NCBI RefSeq assembly: GCF_000730425.1
Contig: NZ_CP008896.1
Location: 5,828,001 to 5,892,000 of the forward strand
Source of the DNA: Pseudomonas fluorescens
GTDB lineage: Bacteria > Pseudomonadota > Gammaproteobacteria > Pseudomonadales > Pseudomonadaceae
DNA: 64,000 bases
Direction: 5' to 3'
Under the pieces are notes generated by a model. That model was not told where the DNA came from and searched no databases. It was given only the letters and a program-made list of their open reading frames with translations. A program made the position numbers and the translations under genes. Shown here piece by piece: positions 23,464-31,600 of this stretch (the stretch's first letter is position 1; every line of letters starts with the position of its first letter).

Positions 23464-24648
23464 TCAGGTTTTCTGCCCGACCAGGCTGTCTACCGAGGGG
23501 ACACGGGTATCGCTCTCCATTTGCGTCTCGTGCTCCAGTTGATGGCTGAAGCGGTCCAGGGAGCCCTGGGCTGGCTGTGCATCGCTGGCAAACACCGGTG
23601 GGCTGAGGATGTAGGCGCCCAGCAGGCGACTCAAGGCCGCCAGGCTGTCGAGATGGGTGCGCTCGTAGCCGTGGGTCGCGTCGCAACCAAACGCCAGCAG
23701 CGCGGTGCGGATATCGTGGCCGGCCGTGACAGCCGAGTGGGCATCGCTGAAGTAATAGCGAAACAGATCGCGGCGTACCGGCAACTCATGGTCGCAGGCC
23801 AGGCGCAGCAGGTGACGGGACAAGTGATAGTCGTAGGGGCCACCGGAATCCTGCATGGCTACGCTGACGGCATGCTCGCTGGAATGCTGGCCGGGGGCGA
23901 CCGGGGCAATGTCGATACCGACGAATTCGCTGACATCCCAGGGTAACGCGGCAGCTGCGCCACTGCCGGTTTCTTCGGTGATGGTGAACAGTGGGTGGCA
24001 GTCGATCAGCAACGGTTCACCCCTGTCGACGATGGCCTTGAGCGCTGCCAGCAAGGCGGCAACCCCGGCTTTGTCATCCAGGTGACGGGCGCTGATATGG
24101 CCACTGTCGGTGAACTCCGGCAGTGGGTCGAAGGCCACGAAGTCACCGACGCTGACTCCCAGGGCGTCGCAATCGGCGCGGGTGGCGCAGTAGGCGTCCA
24201 GGCGCAGTTCGATATGGTCCCAACTGATGGGCATCTCATCGACGGCGGTATTGAATGCATGCCCGGAAGCCATCAGCGGCAGGACGCTGCCGCGGATCAC
24301 GCCATTGTCGGTGAACAGACTGACGCGGCTGCCTTCGGCAAAGCGGCTGGACCAGCAGCCGACGGGCGCCAGCGTCAGGCGGCCATTGTCCTTGATCGCC
24401 CGCACGGCCGCGCCGATGGTGTCCAGGTGTGCGCAAACTGCGCGGTCCGGGCTGCTTTTCTGGCCCTTGAGGGTGGCGCGGATGGTCCCGCGCCGGGTCA
24501 TTTCAAAAGGGATGCCCAGTTCTTCCAGGCGCTCGGCGACGTAGCGCACGATGGTGTCGGTAAACCCGGTGGGGCTGGGGATGGCGAGCATCTCCAACAG
24601 CACTTTCTGCAGGTAGTTGAGATCCGGTTCGGGGAGGGTTCGGGTCAT
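23464..24648 (-). CDS. NAGGN-system M42-family peptidase
   Basis: 394 residues from the ATG at 24646-24648, with AGGAG six bases upstream; the in-frame upstream codons overlap the REP. It is a dinuclear metallopeptidase of the M42/M20 type: 'AVCAHLDTIGAAVR' (His, Asp), 'RHLDDKAGVAALLAAL' (bridging Asp), 'FTITEETGSGAAAAL' (catalytic Glu), and 'TAGHDIRTALLAFG' with later ligands. Members accompany the N-acetylglutaminylglutamine amide genes in Pseudomonas and are thought to help process the osmolyte. It is the last gene of this operon, separated from ngg by a REP pair. Confidence 0.92.
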   Translation of the reverse strand: MTRTLPEPDLNYLQKVLLEMLAIPSPTGFTDTIVRYVAERLEELGIPFEMTRRGTIRATLKGQKSSPDRAVCAHLDTIGAAVRAIKDNGRLTLAPVGCWSSRFAEGSRVSLFTDNGVIRGSVLPLMASGHAFNTAVDEMPISWDHIELRLDAYCATRADCDALGVSVGDFVAFDPLPEFTDSGHISARHLDDKAGVAALLAALKAIVDRGEPLLIDCHPLFTITEETGSGAAAALPWDVSEFVGIDIAPVAPGQHSSEHAVSVAMQDSGGPYDYHLSRHLLRLACDHELPVRRDLFRYYFSDAHSAVTAGHDIRTALLAFGCDATHGYERTHLDSLAALSRLLGAYILSPPVFASDAQPAQGSLDRFSHQLEHETQMESDTRVPSVDSLVGQKT

Positions 24649-24691
24649 GGAAACTCCTGATGAGTTGGGGGCATCGATGGTTTCGATGAGG

Positions 24692-24790
24692 GTGCCTGCA
24701 CGGGCCCCATCGTCGGTAACGGCTCCTACAGTTGATTGCGTACCCATGTAGGAGCCGGCTTGCCGGCGGTGGGGCCCGTGCGGGCATGCC
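24692..24790. repeat. BIME: two long inverted REP arms inside the NAGGN operon
   Basis: The left arm 24692-24730 and the right arm 24747-24790 are inverted copies over about 38 bases (gcacgggcccc in both, then tcggtaacggctcctac/gtaggagccggcttgcc). They could form a long hairpin in the mRNA between ngg and the peptidase gene. Confidence 0.88.
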
Positions 24791-24795
24791 TTTAC

Positions 24796-26541
24796 TCAAG
24801 CCGTGGGCTGGCTATGGGGAAACAACAAATCCACGAATTTCTGCGCAGTCGGTTGCGGTTCATGATTGGCCAATCCTGCGCGTTCATTGGCCTCGATAAA
24901 GACGTACTGCGGCTGGTCGGCGGCCGGCACCATCAGGTCCAGGCCCACCATGGGGATATCGAGGGCGCGGGCCGCACGCACGGCAGCGTCCACCAGGGTC
25001 GGGTGCAGGATCGCCGTGACATCTTCCAGGCATCCCCCGGTGTGCAGGTTGGCGGTACGGCGCACCGCCAGTATTTCCCCGCAAGGCAGGATGCTGTCGT
25101 AGCCGTAACCCGCCGCTTTCAAGGTGCGCAGGGTTTCGTCATCCACCGGGATCTTGCTCTCGCCGCCGGTGGCTGCCTGGCGGCGCCGGCTCTGGGCTTC
25201 GATCAACGCCCGGATCGAGTGCTTGCCATCCCCCTTCACCTGGGCCGGGTGACGGATCGCGGCCGCCACGACTTCAAAGCCGATCACCAGGATGCGCAAG
25301 TCCAGGCCTTCATGGAAACTCTCCAGCAACACCCGTGAGTCGAACTGGCGCGCCGCGTCGATGGCGCTTTGCACTTCCTCGATCGTCTGCAAGTCCACGG
25401 CCACGCCCTGGCCCTGTTCACCGTCCAGCGGCTTGACCACGATGCGCTGGTGTTCGTCGAGAAACGCCAGGTTATCGTCGACGCTGGCGGCCCGTTGCTG
25501 CGACGGCAAGTTCAAACCGGCGGCGCTCAAGACCTTGTGGGTCAGGCTTTTGTCCTGGCACAAGGTCATGCTGACCGCGCTGGTCAGGTCGCTCAACGAC
25601 TCGCGGCAGCGCACCCGGCGCCCGCCATGAATGAGGGTGAACAGCCCGGCAGCGGCATCGTCCACCTGCACATCGATACCCCGACGATGAGCTTCCTCGA
25701 CGATGATCCGTGCATAGGGGTTGAACCCTGCCTGCGGCCCAGGCCCGAGAAACAGTGGCTGGTTGATGCCGTTCTTGCGCTTGATGGCAAAGGTGGTGAG
25801 GGCGCGAAAGCCGAGCTTGGCATAGAGGCTTTTTGCCTGGCAATTGTCGTGCAATACCGACAGGTCCAGGTAACTCAGGCCACGGCTCATAAAGTGTTCG
25901 ATCAGGTGGCGCACCAGCACTTCACCGACTCCCGGCCGTGAGCATTGCGGGTCCACGGCCAGGGACCAGAGGCTGCTGCCGTTTTCCGGATCATGGAACG
26001 CTTTCTGGTGATTGAGGCCCATGACGCTGCCGATCACCGTGCGGCTGTCTTCATCCTCGGCCAGCCAGTACACCGGGCCGCCGTGATGGCGTGGGGTCAA
26101 CAGGCTGGGATCCACCGGTGGCATGCCGCGCCCCTGGTACAGGCGGTTGACGGCCAGCCAGTCGGTTGGGTTCTGTACCCGGCGAATACGAAAGCCGCGA
26201 AACACCCGGGTTGCCGGCCGGTAGTCGGTGAACCACAGGCGCAAGGCGTCGGAGGGGTCGAGAAACAATTGTTGCGGATCGATCCCGAGGATCTGCTGGG
26301 GCGCTGCCACATACAGAGCGACATCTCGCTCCCCCGATTGCTCGTTGAGCAGCTCCAGGGCAAGGCTTGCAGGTTCAGGGAAGGTGTGGCCGATCAACAG
26401 GCGACCCCATCCGCAATGCACCGCGATGGGCTGCGCGCTGGGTTCGCTGCCGTCTTCGGCGAAGCGTGCCTGCAGGCGCTCGTAGGACGGCGCCTGGCCG
26501 CGTAGCAGGCGTTGGCTGTAGGCCGTGGCATGAGGTTTCAT
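24796..26541 (-). CDS. ngg: N-acetylglutaminylglutamine synthetase (Ngg): GNAT + ATP-grasp
   Basis: 581 residues from the ATG at 26539-26541, AAGGA upstream. Two domains: a GNAT acetyltransferase (about 105-255, 'SLAVDPQCSRPGVGEVLVRH' is the acetyl-CoA loop), and an ATP-grasp ligase (about 290-575, with 'RIVVKPLDGEQGQGVAVDL' and 'FIEANERAGLANHEPQP'). It is the central enzyme forming N-acetylglutaminylglutamine from glutamines, a compatible solute that accumulates under hypertonic stress. It starts four bases after the asnB stop, so translation is coupled. Confidence 0.93.
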   Translation of the reverse strand: MKPHATAYSQRLLRGQAPSYERLQARFAEDGSEPSAQPIAVHCGWGRLLIGHTFPEPASLALELLNEQSGERDVALYVAAPQQILGIDPQQLFLDPSDALRLWFTDYRPATRVFRGFRIRRVQNPTDWLAVNRLYQGRGMPPVDPSLLTPRHHGGPVYWLAEDEDSRTVIGSVMGLNHQKAFHDPENGSSLWSLAVDPQCSRPGVGEVLVRHLIEHFMSRGLSYLDLSVLHDNCQAKSLYAKLGFRALTTFAIKRKNGINQPLFLGPGPQAGFNPYARIIVEEAHRRGIDVQVDDAAAGLFTLIHGGRRVRCRESLSDLTSAVSMTLCQDKSLTHKVLSAAGLNLPSQQRAASVDDNLAFLDEHQRIVVKPLDGEQGQGVAVDLQTIEEVQSAIDAARQFDSRVLLESFHEGLDLRILVIGFEVVAAAIRHPAQVKGDGKHSIRALIEAQSRRRQAATGGESKIPVDDETLRTLKAAGYGYDSILPCGEILAVRRTANLHTGGCLEDVTAILHPTLVDAAVRAARALDIPMVGLDLMVPAADQPQYVFIEANERAGLANHEPQPTAQKFVDLLFPHSQPTA

Positions 26542-26544
26542 CAA

Positions 26545-28317
26545 TCAGATTCCTTGTTCGCTGAGCCACAGGTTCAAGGCTGCCAATTGCCACAGCTTGG
26601 AGCCGCGCAGCGGCGTCAGTTGCCCTTGGGGATCGGTGAGCAGGCGGTCGAGCATCGCTGGGTTGAACAGGCCACGATCCTGGCTCGGGTCGAGCAGCAG
26701 ATCACGCACCCAGTTCAGGGTATCGCCCCGCAGGTGCTTGAGGCCGGGCACCGGGAAGTAGCCTTTCTTGCGGTCGATAACCTCGCTGGGAATGACCCGG
26801 CGTGCGGCTTCCTTGAGCACTTGCTTGCCACCGTCCGGCAGCTTGAATTTGCCGGGCACCCGGGCCGACAACTCCACCAGGCGGTAGTCGAGAAACGGCG
26901 TGCGTGCCTCCAGGCCCCAGGCCATGGTCATGTTATCCACCCGCTTGACCGGGTCGTCCACCAGCATCACCGTGCTGTCCAGGCGCAGGGCTTTATCCAC
27001 GGCGGCCTCGGCGCCGGGTTGGGCGAAATGTTCGCGTACAAAGTCACCGGCGGCGTCATGGGCTGTCAGCCATTGCGGTGCGACGGTCGCGGCATAGTCG
27101 TCGTAGCTGCGATCGAAGAATGCTTCGCGATAGGCGGCGTAAGGGTCGCTCGCACCGTCCACCTGCGGGTACCAGTGATAGCCGGCGAACAATTCATCGG
27201 CGCCCTGGCCGCTCTGCACCACCTTGCAATGCTTGGCCACCTCCCGGGACAAGAGGTAGAAGGCGATGCAGTCATGACTGACCATCGGCTCACTCATGGC
27301 GCGCAACGCGGCCGGCAATTGCTCGATGATCTCGCTTTCGGCGATGCGCAATTGGTGATGCCGGGTGCCGTAGTGCCTGGCGATCAGATCCGAATACTGG
27401 AACTCGTCGCCACGCTCGCCGCTGGCATCTTCAAAGCCGATGGAGAAGGTCGACAGGTCCTGCACGCCGACTTCACGCAGCAGGCCTACAAGCAGGCTTG
27501 AATCCACGCCGCCAGAGAGCAGCACACCTACATCCACGGCAGCGCGTTGACGAATGGCCACAGCTTCGCGGGTGCTGTCGAGCACGCGGTCGGTCCAGTC
27601 TTCCAGAGTCAGGTGCTTTTCATCGTCATGGGGGCCGTAGGGCAGGGTCCACCAGGTTTTCTGTTCGGTGTTGCCGCTGGCGTCGACCCGCATCCAGCTG
27701 GCGGGTGGCAGTTTCTCGATACCTGCCAGCAGGGTGCGCGGCGCGGGTACCACGGCGTGGAAATTGAGGTAGTGATTGAGCGCGACCGGATCGAGGAGCG
27801 GGTTGATATCACCGCCTTTGAGCAGCGCCGGCAGCGTCGAGGCAAAACGCAGGCGCTGGCCGTTGCGCGACAGGTACAAGGGCTTCACGCCCAGGCGGTC
27901 ACGGGCGATAAACAAGCGCTGGCTGTCGCGCTCCCAGATGGCAAAGGCAAACATGCCGTTGAGCTTGGGCAGCAAGGCTTCGCCCCAAGCGTGATAGCCC
28001 TTGAGCAGCACTTCGGTGTCGCCACCGGAATAGAACGCGTACCCCAGGCTTTCGAGTTCGGTGCGCAACTCGGGGAAATTGTAGATCGCACCGTTGAACG
28101 CCAGGGACAGGCCCAGTTGGGCGTCGACCATCGGTTGGGCCGAGCCGTCCGACAGGTCCATGATTTTCAGGCGCCGATGACCCAGGGCAATCGGTCCTTG
28201 GGCGTGGAAACCCCAGGCGTCGGGGCCGCGAGGGGCCAGGTGATGGGTGATGCGTTCAATGGCTGCCAGGTCGGCAGGTTGGGTATCGAAACGTAATTCT
28301 CCAGCTAATCCGCACAT
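26545..28317 (-). CDS. NAGGN amidotransferase (asparagine-synthetase-like)
   Basis: 590 residues from the ATG at 28315-28317 (AAGGAA upstream). Cys2 after the start Met is the class II glutamine-amidotransferase nucleophile, so the start is fixed by function. The N-terminal amidotransferase domain (about 1-190: 'LAPRGPDAWG', 'FNGAIYNFPELR') precedes the ATP-pyrophosphatase domain with 'VGVLLSGGVDSSLLVGLL' and 'VVQSGQGADELFAGY'. It resembles AsnB but here amidates the dipeptide to give N-acetylglutaminylglutamine amide. It is first in a three-gene operon with ngg and the M42 peptidase. Its own promoter lies in 28318-28625. Confidence 0.92.
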   Translation of the reverse strand: MCGLAGELRFDTQPADLAAIERITHHLAPRGPDAWGFHAQGPIALGHRRLKIMDLSDGSAQPMVDAQLGLSLAFNGAIYNFPELRTELESLGYAFYSGGDTEVLLKGYHAWGEALLPKLNGMFAFAIWERDSQRLFIARDRLGVKPLYLSRNGQRLRFASTLPALLKGGDINPLLDPVALNHYLNFHAVVPAPRTLLAGIEKLPPASWMRVDASGNTEQKTWWTLPYGPHDDEKHLTLEDWTDRVLDSTREAVAIRQRAAVDVGVLLSGGVDSSLLVGLLREVGVQDLSTFSIGFEDASGERGDEFQYSDLIARHYGTRHHQLRIAESEIIEQLPAALRAMSEPMVSHDCIAFYLLSREVAKHCKVVQSGQGADELFAGYHWYPQVDGASDPYAAYREAFFDRSYDDYAATVAPQWLTAHDAAGDFVREHFAQPGAEAAVDKALRLDSTVMLVDDPVKRVDNMTMAWGLEARTPFLDYRLVELSARVPGKFKLPDGGKQVLKEAARRVIPSEVIDRKKGYFPVPGLKHLRGDTLNWVRDLLLDPSQDRGLFNPAMLDRLLTDPQGQLTPLRGSKLWQLAALNLWLSEQGI

Positions 28318-28625
28318 AAATTCCTTACCGGTTTTTCCGTTGGGGAGGGGTAAAAAGTGCCGCGCCAAAACAGCGGGTACCCAGAGACTGACCTAGTGGA
28401 TTACCTGGAGTTTTAGATCAATCCGTTATAAGGCAAAAGGCCGCGGCCGCTCTCTGCCCGGTTCCCGCCGGCCCTGGGCTGCGTGGCAATGGGGGTAAAT
28501 AGGTCAAGACTGCCTGCAAAATCCTGTTGGGTCCGGGGGCTGGCCGTCCTGCTTTTCGAACCTTTTGCCAGCACCGTAGCGCTTATGTTGAGCGTCATTG
28601 TTCGATGCAATAAGGAGCATTGCCC
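28318..28625. promoter_or_regulatory. Divergent region between the NAGGN operon and the NEL effector gene
   Basis: 308 bases with no gene. It must hold promoters for both genes. I searched for a hrp-box (GGAAC-N15/16-CCAC) before the effector gene and did not see one; the sequence just before it ends in a good AAGGAG. The stretch 28430-28470 is GC-rich with no clear hairpin. Confidence 0.35.
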
Positions 28626-31600
28626 ATGACGCAAAAACGTGAGGTGACTCAAGTCGCCGACCCCTTGACGCAAGATCTGTTGTTGGGAGCGCTATTGGAT
28701 ATTACTGGTGATCTGGACAAGGCCCAGGTGCTCCAGGAAAACCTGCCGGCCTGGCTGGTGCAGGCAAAGCCTGAACTGTTGCGGGCGATTGAAGAGGCTC
28801 ATGCCGAAAGCCGGCAGCCGCGTGAGCGGGCTGCGCGATTGTTAAAGCGCGTGGTGCCTCTGGAGCGGTTTTGTGCCGAGCGCTTGAGCCGGTTTCTGGC
28901 TGACAAGGGTTTCAGTTCGCTGGACATCGAATACGACCAATTGGAGGTGCCCAGGCGCGCACTCTCTGGCGTGGGGCCTGATTTGGGTGGCGCGCTGATC
29001 GAGGCCGTTCACCTTGAGAAACACAGCCTGTTGCAGGCAGCTATGCAAAATTTCCCCGCAGCCCTCGCTGAGCCCAACGGAATGCCACGGGACGCGCATA
29101 TCGTTGTCGGGGCAAAGCGCAGGAGACTGCCGACCCTCAAGGCTCATGAGTTCGCGGGCTACTGTCGTGAGTTGGATCTGGGCGAGGCGTATCAAGCGCA
29201 TCTGCGTGAGGTCTTCAACCTGCCGGCGCCGGAGATGTCGGTGGGCACCCTTGAGAGAGGGTACAACCCGGCGTTGAGCGATGTCGGCCGGTCCATGTGC
29301 CTGGACATGAAGCTCAACCTGCACATCGCCCATGGCAAAGGTGACATCAGTGAGTCGACGTACACACTGCTGCTTGAGGCGGTCAGGCTCGACCGCCCGG
29401 CGACAGAGGCTCGACACATGATGTTCCACCACAAGCCGCTGGTGTGGCACGGCCTGAACATTGGCGGCGCCTGTTTGTGGACGGTACTGGTGCTATGTGG
29501 CGACTCGCCGGCCGGGGGCTTGAGTGGCCCGCTGGTGGTGTACATGCCTGGGGAGCCGGTGCGCGTTGTGTACGAATACCCATCGCTGGAGGACTTCACG
29601 ACCTATCTGACCCTGAAGCTGCAAGTCGGGAGCTATCGCAAGGCGTTCACCCGCTATCTGGATGAGTCCGAGCGTTTCAATTTCTTCACCCGCTTTGACC
29701 AGGACAGAACTTTGGCGCTCATGCAGCCGTTGCCAGTGACGGGCAACTTCTCTGCGTTTTTCTTCAACGCCTGCGTGGGGAAAACCCAACTGGATGCGCG
29801 AGTCCTGGCTGTGCCGGTGGTGCAGGTCGATGAAGAGGCGCGCCGGCAGCGTTTGCAGAACTACCTTGATGTGGGCTTGACCTTGCTGAATGTCGCCGGG
29901 ATGGTGGTGCCGCTCTTGGGGCAACTGATGATGGGCGTGGCTGTCGGCCAGTTGCTGGGTGAGGTCTACGAGGGATTTGAGGATTGGAGGCATCATCAAA
30001 ACAGCGAGGCGCTTGAGCACCTGATCAATGTGGCGGAAAACATCGCCGCCATGGCGTTGTTTGCCGCCGGCGTCAAGGCTGTGGGGGTGATCAAGCGCAC
30101 CCTGTTACCGGCGTCCGAGTTTTTTGATGGGCTGGAGGCGGTCCGGTTACCCGATAATCGCACGCGCCTTTGGCGCGGTAGCCTGCGTGCGTATCGGCAC
30201 TCGCTCGACCTGCGGGGCACTATTGCCAGCCCCAGGGGCCTTTACCAGGTCAACGGGCAGTCTTACGTCAAGGTGGATGGAGGGCTTTATGCAATTGCCT
30301 TTGATGGGCGCGCGGGATACTGGCGAGCGCAGCATCCGCAACGTGCAGACGCTTATCGCCCGCCCATGATCCACAACAATCAAGGAGGCTGGCAGTTTAC
30401 CTTCGAGCGACCTTGGCAATGGCACGACGCGACCTACCTGCTGCAACGCCTGGACCCCAGTTTGCGGGGTTTGCCTGCGGGCCACCTGCAGGAAATTGCC
30501 GACATTACGCAGATGAGTGTGCCCCGCTTGCAGCAATTGGCCCGGCAGAACCTGCCGCTGCCGGAGCGCTTTCGCGACTGTGCGTTGCGCTATGAACGCA
30601 AGCAGACGGTGCGTGACTTGCTTTGGCAAATGGAGCACGACGAGGCGCTGGATAGCGCTACAGCGAGGGCCCAGATGCTGGCGTTGCCGTTGCTGGACGG
30701 ATGGCCGCAAGGGCGCTTCTTCGAGGTATTGGACAATGAAGGCAACCTGCTTGAGCGTTACCCCGACACGGCACCTTTCGATTATGAAGACCTGAGTATC
30801 CACATCACCGAACAGGAACTCAGTGAGGGCAGTGTGATACCCAAGGTGCTGCAGGCCTTGGATCATGAAGACAAACGGCCTCTGGTGGGCAGCGTGGCAG
30901 ATCTCCGTGAGGAGCAGGAGGTGTTGACCCGCAGGTTGATCGCATCGCTCAAGGAAAACCAGCATCGGGTCTACGAAGCGCTCTATCAGTCTGGGGACGT
31001 GATCGACCAGAGTGATCATGGGCTGCTCAAGGGACATTATCCCCAGTTACCGATCCGTGTGGCATGGGAGGTCATGACCCAGGCCACGGCGGCAGAACGC
31101 TGGCAATTGCGCAGCCGCGGCCGGGTGCCGCTGCGGGTGGCTCAACGGGCGCAGGAGAGGGTGGAGAGCCTGCATGAGGATCACGTCTTGATGGGCTTGT
31201 ACTTGCCCGAGTTGGCCAGCGACGCGACCCTGCGTGTGGTATGCGGGTTGCTACCGTTCGTGGAGGGGTGGCCTGAGAACCTGATGTTGCAGATACGCAA
31301 TCAGACCCTTGATGGCCCGCTACTGGCCCAGGTGGGGAATGAGTCGGCGACGCTTCGACGTATGGTGGTCAAGCAGAGCGCAGGATTCAGGGTCAGTGAG
31401 GACGGTGCCACGGGGCTGGGAGCGCTGACGCAAGGGCGCGAAGGTCTGTATCACGCCATTCTTGACGCCATGCCCGCCCGTGAGCGTGCCGCGCTGGGGT
31501 TGACTGGCGCCGATCAGGCTGGTCAGTTGCGCTATCGCATCGCGAGCAAGGCACAGGGTCAACGCCCTCGTCTGGCCCGTTACATCTGGCCCGACAGGCC

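Noticed and set aside
28318..28625. Search for a type III (hrp-box) promoter before the NEL effector
   Set aside because: No GGAAC-N15/16-CCAC match was seen.
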